A DNA stretch of 64,000 nucleotides from Asparagopsis taxiformis (lineage: Eukaryota > Rhodophyta > Florideophyceae > Bonnemaisoniales > Bonnemaisoniaceae). Each line of letters starts with the position of its first letter. Positions within the stretch are counted from its first letter, which is position 1. Positions 1 through 10,585 of this stretch are shown here, in pieces. The notes below the pieces were generated by a model. It was not told the origin of the DNA. It did not search any database and saw only the letters and a list, made by a program, of their open reading frames with translations. Made by a program: the position numbers and the translations under genes. The stretch covers positions 62,001 through 126,000 of the forward strand of contig JALQPE010001911.1 in NCBI GenBank assembly GCA_030407315.1, read 5' to 3'.

Positions 1-243
1 ATACATTTTACACTAATCCTTCCAACTGACGTTTCGCAACGCCGTCATCAAACCTTCCGCCCAATGCCGCGAAAAACCCCCCACCCATCCGCCCGCTTCG
101 ACTGCACCGCCCCCTGCGCTGCACTACCCCGCGCTGCCACGCTCCAAAGATCATTATTTAGATTTAGCACAAGCTATACACTCTTCCAATACAAACTTAC
201 TTTCTATACAATTTAGTCCTTTCCCCCAAAACTATCCATCCCT

Positions 244-1566
244 TCACCCTGGCAGCTTGCCAGCTGCTCGCATGTTTTTCAAATGTCCTTTGCATTGATG
301 GTACGTTCTTCGAGGACCCAATCGATCAGCAAGTTTCCGCAGAACGCTCTGTTCTGCCATTCCTCTCATCTCCATCACTAGAGCGAAAAACACTTCGTCC
401 TCCTGCGGCGTCCAGTTGTCTCGAACACGTTTTTTCCGAATACCAGCTCGGGCCACAACGTCCTCCCCGACACATTCCGGCTTCTGTCGCTGCCGCGGTC
501 GGTCCGAACAGCTTGTAGAACCGCCTACACTCGACATTTCACCGCCAGCCAGTTCCGTAGGTCCAACTCTCTTCTGCTCAACGTTTTGACGCTCGCCACG
601 TCGAACCTCCAGACAGCCTGTTAATTCACCCTTACCCTTTCCGTGTATACTTGTCTTCTGGCACTCTGCTCCCACCTGCTTCAAGTGTGCAGGTGGCGAC
701 ACTGAACTGCTATGTCTAGACGATAGTCCAGAACGAGTGGTACCTCGTTCGCCACTGCGCTGTCTTCGCTGCATGTCATTCGTGTTTCCTGCTTCAACGT
801 TGATTTCTTGATTCGGCACGCGTCCATCCTTCAACGACGAGTGTGTAGTAGTATGTCGGCGTCTGCCTGGAGACGCGTCATGATTTGCGTCAACACCCTT
901 GTTACTGACAAGTAGCTGACGTGTCATATCAATATGCTGAACCATCATGTCTCTTAAACTTGCCAAATCGGTGCGAACATCTTTGGAAAAGACGCGAAAA
1001 TCCTCCTCCAACTTGTCAATCCTGTCTGAAATGGACGATTGGGGTGGCGATGAATGCAGACCCCCAGCTGAGGCCATCTTGTTGAGGGCAGAGGCAGCGG
1101 CAAGCTCCTCCTGTCCGCAGTGATTATGCTGCGAGTCTGGCATGCGATGCGACTGGTTGGAAAGCGAGGGCGCACTGCCCGGGAGCGCCATAGGTTCATG
1201 GACGGGGCGTGGCGGGGACGGGAGTGAAATCTGCTGGTGATTGAGCGGCTGGGAGCGAAGCAGACGGGGACCAGAGTGCGAGTGCTCGTCGGGTTTGGAA
1301 TGCACCTGGAGCGGCTTGCGCTTGTCGTTACATTGGGCTATGGGCGGGAGAGTCTTGGAAAACGGGAGAAAGCGACTGGAGTCTGGGAGACGGGGGATGG
1401 GATGGGGGAGATGGGAGTGACGAGTACGGTCCATTTGGTGCGGATCGCGTTGGAGATGGTGTCGAGGCTGGAGAAAGTTTGGATGCAAGGAGGGTTGAGT
1501 AGGCGGATCCATGAGGGAAATGGAGGAGGAATAGGGCATTTGGTGGGTGCGATGGTTAAAATGCAT
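244..1566 (-). CDS. SANT/Myb-like domain protein
   Basis: Predicted nuclear DNA- or chromatin-binding protein of about 440 aa. The last ~60 residues form a SANT/Myb-like helical module: NWTPQEDEVFFALV, then a middle helix (SVLRKLADRLG) and a basic third helix (TYHQCKGHLKNM). Only the first tryptophan of the usual Myb Trp triplet is present. The N-terminal half is Pro/Ser/His-rich and disordered-looking. A coiled coil lies at about residues 178-226 (ISDRIDKLEEDF onward), suggesting oligomerisation. I chose the ATG at 1566 because the frame upstream, up to another ATG at 1668, looks unlike the rest; 1668 remains possible. No intron is needed. The specific target and subfamily are not recognisable. 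Confidence 0.7.
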   Translation of the reverse strand: MHFNHRTHQMPYSSSISLMDPPTQPSLHPNFLQPRHHLQRDPHQMDRTRHSHLPHPIPRLPDSSRFLPFSKTLPPIAQCNDKRKPLQVHSKPDEHSHSGPRLLRSQPLNHQQISLPSPPRPVHEPMALPGSAPSLSNQSHRMPDSQHNHCGQEELAAASALNKMASAGGLHSSPPQSSISDRIDKLEEDFRVFSKDVRTDLASLRDMMVQHIDMTRQLLVSNKGVDANHDASPGRRRHTTTHSSLKDGRVPNQEINVEAGNTNDMQRRQRSGERGTTRSGLSSRHSSSVSPPAHLKQVGAECQKTSIHGKGKGELTGCLEVRRGERQNVEQKRVGPTELAGGEMSSVGGSTSCSDRPRQRQKPECVGEDVVARAGIRKKRVRDNWTPQEDEVFFALVMEMRGMAEQSVLRKLADRLGPRRTYHQCKGHLKNMRAAGKLPG

Positions 1567-3155
1567 GTCGGCGATTGCTCGGGTGTGGTGCGGGCGGCCT
1601 CGGTTGGCGCGGCGCTGGGCGCAATTAAGATTGGGATTACATAGGTACAAGGCTTGAAGAATGAGCATCGCATGAAAGGGCGTTAGACTGACAGTCTTGT
1701 CAGTTAGGTGGAAGTTGACAGTGAGATAAGAGATTAGCGGATGGGATTTTCGAATTTTTGAAGACGTCTGTCTGTCTCGAGATCATGTTTTATTATAGCA
1801 GGGACATACGGTATGACATGCTAAACTGTACTCACAGGCCGCCAGACAGTCCTGACTGACTGACGGCCCGGTACTTGTTGTGGTTCCACGCTTTCCATGA
1901 TCTTTGATACGTAGTCTTCCCCACGGCGCGTTCCACTATGATAAATTATATGATACATATCAATATCATGATATCGCTTTGCAATCAGAAACATATATAT
2001 GCATGCTTCATTGTAAGCCCTATCTGACAGTAAGTCGAATAACTGTCTGCTCTTCCCACCTTTTTCTGTCCCAAATTGCAAATTCACTTGTGGAACTTGA
2101 CCAAGTAGTCAGGCAGAGTAGCCACATATCGAATCAATTCATCCGTCACCGCAGTCCTTGCATACACCAAACTATTTCTGTCTCCGCCCGCCCGCTCCAC
2201 GTTGTTCGATCGATCGATCGCAATTGATTCACTTATTGCATTGCCCATGACGACACAATGTTAATCCATTCACCTAAGCAAACTCATTTACAGCAGCTGT
2301 GCACTGCTTGCGATATGTCTACCAACCTTCTCCCCTTCAGCGTTATGTTGAACAGCATACATCTGTGTAAGCCTCTAGTATCATAGCCGTACAAATCCCG
2401 ATTTGTTGCGTTGCACTATTGTGCACGTACATATGATCACACACCCCACAAAACCTGTATTCTGTTCATTCCGTCACTAATACCCACTTATTTCCGAACC
2501 GCAAAATCTCGCAACTTGAGGTTTGTTGAGTTTGGTATTTTCAACATACATATCGTATCATTCTAGCAATGCTTCCTTGGCAATCCATCATTGCACTGCT
2601 GTGTTGTTCACCGAGTGGTGCACACATTACTGCCTCGTTTTACTCATCTACTCATCCTTAAATCAACTACGGCTTGTAGCTTGGATCCACGTTAACCATA
2701 TTTACATCCACATCGCCAATATGAATGAATGTAAACAACAGATTCAACAGCCCCCAGCGTCCAAAAAAAAACGGAAACGTATCTTGACCCTCAAGTCCTT
2801 ACAATTATGACCCCGTAAGCTGCAACAATATCCAAATCTGCCTACCAAGACGCAGCTACTGTATATATCTCATCAAACATTCTTTTACATATATCTTGCT
2901 GCATTCCATGTCAACAGCTTCGCTGCGCAGCGCGAAACGGAGCAACACAGCTCAGCACAGCATCGTTCAACTATCTCGAGACAAGTGTCACAAGAAGCGG
3001 AGCACAAATGTTCAGACGTCAAAGTCCGCGCCCCACACTTGCAGCCGCTATCTCACCATCATGATTCTATTAGCATATGTGCGCCAGCGCCAGACGTACG
3101 TTTTTAAAATCGCGGGAGACTTTCATACTTGAGCAGCCAAACTTACCGGTAAAAC

Positions 3156-3431
3156 TCACACAGCGCACCATCCACCATCTATCGCCGACTCGCCGTCCTG
3201 CTGTTTGTGTTCGATAATCAGCACAAGTCTCTCTGCGACGCCTTGCAATAAGCAACTGACAGATCTTTCGTAAGCGCCTCCTAGCGCTGTCTCTTTACTG
3301 CCGGCTGATTTGCTGCGCTGCAGCAAATTGAACGAGGCGGTGATCGCGAACGTGGCAATAACAAGCGCCGAACACAGCACAAAACAGCGACTTGTATCAG
3401 TAAAAAGCAACGGTAGCAAAGCATATGTCAT
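3156..3431 (-). CDS. Possible small membrane protein (weak)
   Basis: An ATG-initiated frame of 91 codons with one strongly hydrophobic segment near residues 16-34 (CFVLCSALVIATFAITASF), followed by a polar tail. A single-pass membrane protein would look like this. There is no family match that I recognise, the tail has no motif, and chance frames of this length are common in the window. A GT-AAGT donor-like sequence follows shortly after the stop on the same strand, so it could also be part of a spliced gene. Confidence 0.2.
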   Translation of the reverse strand: MTYALLPLLFTDTSRCFVLCSALVIATFAITASFNLLQRSKSAGSKETALGGAYERSVSCLLQGVAERLVLIIEHKQQDGESAIDGGWCAV

Positions 3432-3831
3432 AGTTGGACTGGAACGGCGATGCTACGGAGAACGTTGAGGAAAGTGATGACAAGTTGCGACGTGGACTAT
3501 GCAGTTCGATAATGGGGGAAATGGATAATCGATCTCATGAGCTGGGAGTCAATTTAAGTGGCATGATGTCTGATGCAATGGACACAAGCAAGCGAACGAG
3601 ATGGCAGAAAAGTACCAATCAGCAAAGTATGTCGTTGCTGCGAGGGAGCGTACCTGCTCCCGTCGGACGGGCGAGTTGTGACTTGCACCAAATTCCACCA
3701 CAACGGCCCTGATTAGTCGCGGTCAGTCGATAAAATTTCGACGTTTTCTCCAATTTATTTCAAAACTGTCATTTGCAAGGGACACGGCGCACACACTGTC
3801 GCCCAATCCATACTTGGAAGCAGACACCGTC

Positions 3832-3856
3832 CACGTGGATTCTCAATCAGCACGTG
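3832..3856. promoter_or_regulatory. Two G-box (CACGTG) sites upstream of the bZIP gene
   Basis: CACGTG occurs at 3832-3837, inside the palindrome TCCACGTGGA, and again at 3851-3856. The spacing start to start is 19 bp. The pair lies about 360-380 bp before the bZIP ATG at 4211. G-boxes are classical targets of bZIP and bHLH factors, so feedback by the encoded protein is conceivable. That is inference. Confidence 0.4.
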
Positions 3857-4210
3857 AAGCTATCCGTTACAAACCGGCACACCATCCCGAGTGACCATTG
3901 CGACTAGCCGTTTCGTCTTCCGACCTCGCCATCGAGACGTTCGTTTACACCAAAAACATGATGTCGACGGGCGTTGACTCGTCGCCCACGCCTCTCACCT
4001 GGGTACTCGCTGGGAAATTCTCTCGAGCACCGCGTCTCATCTCACCGCATCGCTTCGCATCACCACGCCGAATCGAAGCCAACCAAATTGCCATTGTGCC
4101 ATCAAAAGCCTCCGTCATCCGCGCTCCACATCTCGCGACGACGATACCATCCGAACGATCGACCGGCAGGAAAATCCGCCGATTGAATTTCCGCACAAGC
4201 CACGAACGCC

Positions 4211-5257
4211 ATGACGACGAAGGAGGAGCCGAAATTATTCCCGGCCATTTCACCACCTTCCGCGCCCGTGCCCCCGCCTGTGTCCGCGTCTTCTCCACCG
4301 CCCATTGCTTCGCCGGCGTCCGCCACGCGCAAATTGTTCAAGTCACCGCGTCGCGGCGCGGCACCTGCGCCGCACTTGCTGGTCGATGTCGAAGCGGCGC
4401 ATTCGGCGGCCGCCGCCGCTGCTGCGGCTACGGCGGCCGATGGTGGCGGGAAGACGGAGATTGAAATACAGGTTACACAAACGTCGGATGAAGTGGCATC
4501 ATCGATGCCGGACACGCCGCCGTTGAAAGTCGCGACGACTACGTCACCAGATTCGCCGTGCTCGTCTTCGCGGAAGGGAAAGGGCGGGCGGAAGGCGGCT
4601 AATCCGCATCTGACGGAGGAGGAGCGACGGAGGGAGCGGGTGTTGAAGAATAGAGAGTCGGCGATGAAGAGTTTACAGAAGAAAAAGAGGTACACTGAAG
4701 ATTTGGAACATCGGGCTGTAATGTTGGCGAATAGGAATTCGGAGTTGAAGGAGAAGATTAGACTGCTTCTTTCCAGACTAAATGCCATGAATATCAGTAA
4801 CGGTGTCATGACACCAGGCGTGCAACTGGGCATTCCAGCGGGTGGAATGAATGGCGTGCAAGGAATGCATGCGTTGCAGGGTATGCAAGGAGTACAAGCA
4901 ATGAACTTGGGCGGTGTTAATGTCGCTGGTGCGGCGGGTATGCAAGGCGTACAAGATTTTCGAGGCTTTGCTCAGACGCAACAAGTGAACAAATCATCAA
5001 GAACGTTTTGTCAAATGGACGAATGGGCTCCGCCGCTGGATATGGCAACGTCGGCGCCGCTCGCGCCAGCGCACTTGCAACAGGCAATGCCGTTGCTCGG
5101 TGAGTCTTTCATGTCAGGTGTAAATCTTTCATCGCTAGCGCTTCCAAACGTGGTGCCCACTTTGTCCACAGCGCTGCCCGTTTCTGAAGGCTTCATACCC
5201 AACGATACGGACAAGATCAGTGCAGGCTTTGACATGCACATGACTTGTTCGCAATGA
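4211..5257 (+). CDS. bZIP transcription factor with altered basic region
   Basis: A 348-aa nuclear transcription factor. The basic region starts at Asn147 (NRESAMKSLQKKKR) and the zipper leucines fall at 165, 172, 179 and 186, exactly 18 residues after the Asn, so the register is canonical. The invariant Arg/Lys of N-x7-R/K is Leu155, and the Arg normally five residues after the Asn is Met152. This should weaken or change DNA recognition. The N-terminus is Pro/Ala-rich with a poly-Ala run (residues 64-76). After the zipper come repeated Gly-Met-Gln-Gly-Val-Gln units (about 216-255), a low-complexity segment that may be an activation or interaction region. The ATG has a good context. The gene converges on the GNAT-VOC gene. 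Confidence 0.88.
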   Translation: MTTKEEPKLFPAISPPSAPVPPPVSASSPPPIASPASATRKLFKSPRRGAAPAPHLLVDVEAAHSAAAAAAAATAADGGGKTEIEIQVTQTSDEVASSMPDTPPLKVATTTSPDSPCSSSRKGKGGRKAANPHLTEEERRRERVLKNRESAMKSLQKKKRYTEDLEHRAVMLANRNSELKEKIRLLLSRLNAMNISNGVMTPGVQLGIPAGGMNGVQGMHALQGMQGVQAMNLGGVNVAGAAGMQGVQDFRGFAQTQQVNKSSRTFCQMDEWAPPLDMATSAPLAPAHLQQAMPLLGESFMSGVNLSSLALPNVVPTLSTALPVSEGFIPNDTDKISAGFDMHMTCSQ

Positions 5258-5440
5258 CAGCAATTGGTTAACTGGCCGTCATCAAATTATTGTACACATA
5301 GATACTACTATTAGATTTGTATTGTTGGGCGTGACACGATACAATTAACTCCTGTGCATCAATCAGTAAAACAATTAACATTTCTCCTGTGCAACGCTCG
5401 GCGAGCACGCGCATAAATATATCGACACATGATTGTCCAG

Positions 5441-6460
5441 CTACCACGCGGCGTCAAATTCGGCATTAGGCAACTTGCTCATGAAGCGCATCAACTCGAT
5501 GACGGTATCGTCGCTGTCTGAAATGAACGCAACTTCGACCACTGTACTGCCGAGCATGAGCTGTCGTGGTTTTTCGAGCACTTTCAACGCCAGTCCAAAT
5601 CGTTCAATCGACTCATCATTGATGGTTTTCAAAAAGGTAGTTAGACTAGTACACGCGCGACTCAAATCGATGGATATGTGTCCAATGCCCGGTGTGACAA
5701 CAGCGAGCGGATGAACGCCATTTTGCACCGTCTTGTCCTGATCGCCGACCTCTATAAGTTCTATTCGCTGGTCAATATACGGACTCTGAATCCACGCAGT
5801 TTTGAGCCCGGCCGTTGTGAAGCGGGTCACGTCCTGAAAACTGAACAACGAATAAAAGCGTCGCGCACGCGAAATATTCTTGGTGCGAATCATGACATGG
5901 GACAACGAGGCGGATTCCGAGGACGTAGCGCCACTAGCTCGTCGACGTTTAATCATGACTACATGCGGGATATTGGCGTCCTTGACGATGCCGTGTCCGT
6001 GCTCTACGGACCATCCAGAATTTCTGTAGAAGAGCTCCTTGTCCTTCATCGCGTAGCAATAGAGGGCGCCGGGACAATCGCGCACAGCCTGCACATTCTC
6101 GACGTGTCGCAAGAGGGCGCGTCCTATGCCGCGTCGACGCACGCTTTGGTCGACGGCAATGCGCTCCAGTTTGGTGCAGACGCCGTCGCGTACGACGCGG
6201 CATGTCGCTATGGCGAGGTTATTGCAGGTGACGAGGAAATGTACCGTTCCGTCCGGCAGCGGCCAGCGGTCCAGTACATCGAATTCCTCGCTGGCGGGTA
6301 TGCCCATTTCCTTTATGAAGACGCGCTGTCGCACCTGGAGAGCGTACATGAGCTGCCGGTCTGTGGTGACGGTTTGCACGCGCACGGCGGCGCGGTTGGG
6401 TGGCAGTGTCATCGTGGGGGTGAAGGCCGTTTGGGCATAGACGACGGTACGCTCAAACAT
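5441..6460 (-). CDS. GNAT acetyltransferase-VOC (glyoxalase-fold) fusion
   Basis: A 339-aa two-domain protein. Residues ~28-172 are a GNAT N-acetyltransferase. The acetyl-CoA loop RRRGIGRALL at 108-117 follows the beta-4 strand LERIAVD, and the closing FYRNSGW at 144-150 is typical of the YjcF/ElaA-like branch. Residues ~185-326 form a vicinal-oxygen-chelate domain (SLSHVMIRT...ARRFYS). His188, His261 and Glu322 sit where VOC enzymes place their metal ligands. GNATs move an acetyl group from acetyl-CoA to an amine; VOC domains act in lyase, isomerase or dioxygenase reactions or bind drugs. The substrate is unknown. Start could be the ATG at 6460 or the internal Met17. It is divergent from the Elongin-B-like gene. 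Confidence 0.8.
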   Translation of the reverse strand: MFERTVVYAQTAFTPTMTLPPNRAAVRVQTVTTDRQLMYALQVRQRVFIKEMGIPASEEFDVLDRWPLPDGTVHFLVTCNNLAIATCRVVRDGVCTKLERIAVDQSVRRRGIGRALLRHVENVQAVRDCPGALYCYAMKDKELFYRNSGWSVEHGHGIVKDANIPHVVMIKRRRASGATSSESASLSHVMIRTKNISRARRFYSLFSFQDVTRFTTAGLKTAWIQSPYIDQRIELIEVGDQDKTVQNGVHPLAVVTPGIGHISIDLSRACTSLTTFLKTINDESIERFGLALKVLEKPRQLMLGSTVVEVAFISDSDDTVIELMRFMSKLPNAEFDAAW

Positions 6461-6691
6461 GATGGTCGAGGGTTTACAAGGCGTTTGGTGAACTAAAGTG
6501 GCCTTCAGTCACTCGGACATATACAATGGCCGTGTGCGCTGGTTGAAAAATGTACTTTAATTTTGTCCATTGATCACAGCTTGACAGATTAAAATAATCG
6601 ATTTGCTTTTCTGTCGACTACAAAACGAGCGCTCGCTCCACTCTTGTTCAACAAAGTCGCTTGTTGCTCATCACCACCATCGATCGCGCCC

Positions 6692-7018
6692 ATGTCCAAC
6701 GTTGGCCACGTGCGCGTCAAGCGCGACAGGGACACCTACTTCATCTCTTTGGACGTGGACGGTCAAGCTACCGTCCATGAGTTGCGCGAAAAGACCGCGC
6801 ACGCCATGAATGTCGCTGTGACCGATCTACGTCTATGCAAACAAAACGACCCGCATCATCTACTTTGCGACGACGAACATCGTCCATTGAAACAGCTCGG
6901 CATTCACAACGACTCGATAATCTACGCGATGCTCCACGAACAAACGCCGATCATCACGCCCTTCCCGCCCTCGCGGAACCACACCGCTCTGACGCCGAGC
7001 TCGCGTCGCTCAACATGA
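6692..7018 (+). CDS. Elongin-B-like ubiquitin-fold protein
   Basis: A 108-aa protein with one ubiquitin-like fold covering almost its whole length. The pattern VRVKRDRDTYFISL...ATVHELREKT...DLRLCKQNDPHHLL...PLKQLGI resembles Elongin B more than ubiquitin. There is no C-terminal Gly-Gly, so it is not a conjugated modifier. In animals Elongin B pairs with Elongin C in the SIII elongation factor and in cullin-2/5 ubiquitin ligases. The open frame starts upstream at a TTG, but the first ATG is at 6692. The stop lies only 24 bp from the convergent stop of the proteasome gene. The last ~25 residues are not Elongin-B-like. Another ubiquitin-like family is possible. Confidence 0.6.
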   Translation: MSNVGHVRVKRDRDTYFISLDVDGQATVHELREKTAHAMNVAVTDLRLCKQNDPHHLLCDDEHRPLKQLGIHNDSIIYAMLHEQTPIITPFPPSRNHTALTPSSRRST

Positions 7019-7042
7019 AACCCCGTCTTTATTTATACGCGA

Positions 7043-7945
<903 letters not shown>

Positions 7946-8080
7946 TCAGCGTCTGGTCTGACCAAAGGTTGGAGTGTGCACGGCTTCGACTCGGACGTTT
8001 TTGCTGGAACGGATGAGATGCTTGGGCAATACACTTTCCAGCCTCCAACATGCCAATGAACAGTGGACAAATTGACTTTA

Positions 8081-8351
8081 TCATACAATTTGTTGTCCAC
8101 ATGATGGACGAATTGTATCGGTATTTTGGACAAGTTTGCGGAAAGTTTTCAAAATGCGCAACAAGTCACCTCTTTCCACCGCATCGCCATCGTGCAGCGT
8201 GCGGTCATTGCGATCGCCTTGTCGCAAGAGCAGCATCTTGCGCGATAGTTCCATTTCGTCCATGCCAACATCTCCACAATCCAAAACCTAATCACACATC
8301 TGCGTTGTAGAAATCAAACTTACATCCGCTTCGACGTTCCATTATACCATG
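8081..8351 (-). CDS. Possible small spliced gene, unknown (weak)
   Basis: The minus-strand frame at 8081-8284 encodes a charged helical segment (MELSRKMLLLRQGDRNDRTL, then GDLLRILKTFRKLV) that looks more protein-like than other frames nearby. Upstream, an ATG at about 8351 opens a short exon ending at a GTAAGT donor. Splicing to the AG just before the internal ATG-TTGG would join the two in frame. The 3' end is uncertain. It could also be leader sequence of PSMA5. No family recognised. Confidence 0.2.
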
Positions 8352-10352
8352 CACTGCTGAGCTATTCGTACAATTCCTCTGCCTGCCTGCCGCCTTCTCT
8401 TCAACAGATCAAGCGATCTTTTTAATATTCGCACGACATAACATTCACTAGTGAAGACGTGCGACATGAGTGTGTAGATCGTGCATCGCACATCATTGGC
8501 CGCTGTGCCTACACCATGTGTCGCTCCTCATGCCGATTGCGTTTGTTGCCAGCCAAGCATGTTAGCACATTCTTTTGACGTATACGCCGCTTTTTCTTAA
8601 ACATGTTTTAGCTAGTCCATAGATCCACCGCTCTGGAGTTGCACTCTGGTACATTCAAACTTTTCCTGTTCGCGCACTACACATTTTACGATCAGCAACT
8701 ATTTTAGTTCTAGTAGAAAACTTTTTTCGGCCTTCTTTACCGATAGCGTTTCTTCAATAGGAAGCGCGCAATCCTGACATTGTTGCTCCCCACTGAAATT
8801 CCAGGTACGGAGCATTTGCAATTCGATACACGATATGCAAATAATGTCACGCTTTCATGCAAGTAAGGATCTAGAAAAATCGCCATCTCACACTTTCCCT
8901 TTACGCGTATTTTCCAAGCAGCTGACGATACCACTGTTCATCTCCTCTCTTTTATCCAACTTTTCGCTTGGATTACAGTTACCAGTTTCGCAAAAAGCAG
9001 AGCAGTGATGGATGCGACAAGCTGACGTGGAACAAACTCAACCCTGTCTACCCGTAGAGAATGGCCTCAACCCTTGGAACACACGGAGAAAGGCACAAAT
9101 ATCACTCAATATTCAGATGCGCACGTATCATTCATGCGCAATACTTTGTCATCGACTCACACATTACGCAGTGTATGGAGTACCTATCGCACATGCATGC
9201 TTGCTACTTCTAAATCTCATTTCTCGAGAAGTAAAAGCTGTCTCGCACGTGCGAGAGGGCATATGTGGAAATATACTGTAGTATAAAGCGTGTGTTAACA
9301 TTGGAGCGTATGTCGAATTGAAGCACAAAAGTTGAATTTTGGCTGACCGTCAGCAGCTTACACGAAACCTCTCATCCACACACCGCAAGTATCGCAAACC
9401 AGTCTCTTGTAACGTGCTCGAGGGTTACTCAAACAATGTTAATTGCGTATAAACCCGTCCTAAATTGTGCTACTATCTGGTATCGAATAGATGCCTGCTG
9501 CGAGATCGAAAAGAATCAATGCGAAGCTCTCTTCAGAGTGGAAATATCTCATATACGACTGCTTTTTCAGGGGTGATACTGATGTGAGCACGTAAACTTC
9601 ATACAAGATTCTTTTTTTGAATTGCTTATCTACCGCAGACTTCGAATGCTTCCACGTAAACCTACATATGCGCCTGTGGTCATGTCTCGATCAACATGCG
9701 TGATGTATGCTGTGGTCGCATAAAGTGGGTGCGAATGGCTGGCTGTCTAATTGGCTAATCTCAGCAAACAAGTATGATCAGAATTTCATCGAGAAAGGAT
9801 TTGGAAAATGGCACGTATGCAATGTGACATTCCAATTGCTGGAGTTTGAGTGTGAACAAGCATCACAGCACAAAAGTGAGATTCGCTTTTTGATATAGCA
9901 GATAACGTGTGTCTTACATGTCCATCGCGAGAAAACCGCTTCTGGAATATAGAGCACATTCATCGAGGGACAATTCATCTAACACATCGAGCACACACAC
10001 ACATTGATACAAAGGTGTTCATTGTTTGTTGTTGAGTCGCTCGTAACAAGCTCTCAACAAAACTGGCCACTGCGATCATCTACAGTATGCACGGAGAATA
10101 CAAGGCAAGAGGATTGAAGGACGGACAATCCCCCATGTCCGTCCGTCCGACCTGGAATAAAAATACCAATTCCATCATGTTTACAACCAACGGATCCATC
10201 TTTTGTGACCTGAATAACGTGGGGATCAAATGAATTGACACTGGCCATCTCAAGTAACGAAACTTGCGACTCGTAGAAACTCATTGCGCCGACAGATCAA
10301 TTTGATGGATAGCAAAGCAGCTCTGAGAACAAGCACCACCACGTAGCAAGTG

Positions 10353-10368
10353 TTGTCCACGTGGACAA
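10353..10368. promoter_or_regulatory. 16-bp perfect palindrome with G-box core
   Basis: TTGTCCACGTGGACAA is a perfect inverted repeat centred on CACGTG, about 220 bp before the ATG at 10586. The shorter palindrome TCCACGTGGA recurs upstream of the bZIP gene. It is a plausible dimeric bZIP or bHLH site. Confidence 0.4.
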
Positions 10369-10585
10369 GCGGTCAGATATTTTAGCGCCAAACCAACGGT
10401 CCATTTCCCGCGAAAAAGTCTCATAATCTCCAGAAACTACTCGCCCTACAGTACGGCCGAACTACATCTTCGATAGATACACATCCCATCCCATCCTATC
10501 GCAATCGCACCATCACCATCGCCACCCTTTCCAACATTGCAACTACCCTCGAGGGTACGTCGTCCTTGCCAACAATCACACCGAA

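Larger units (their letters stand above)
1567..4210. other. Long gene-poor stretch upstream of the bZIP gene
   Basis: About 2.6 kb, AT-richer than the flanking genes. A short GATC tandem run lies near 2207-2221. Small open frames are present but mostly lack composition or family signals. The one worth noting is the minus-strand frame at 3156-3431, listed separately. The 3' part carries the bZIP promoter with two G-boxes. No RNA gene was recognised. Confidence 0.5.

Noticed and set aside
2205..2222. GATC tandem repeat as a possible origin or attachment site
   Set aside because: It is only about four units long and has no associated structure. A short microsatellite is enough to explain it.
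4102..4833. A 243-codon minus-strand frame opposite the bZIP gene
   Set aside because: Antisense shadow of the bZIP coding sequence; its alanine runs are the complement of GC-rich codons.
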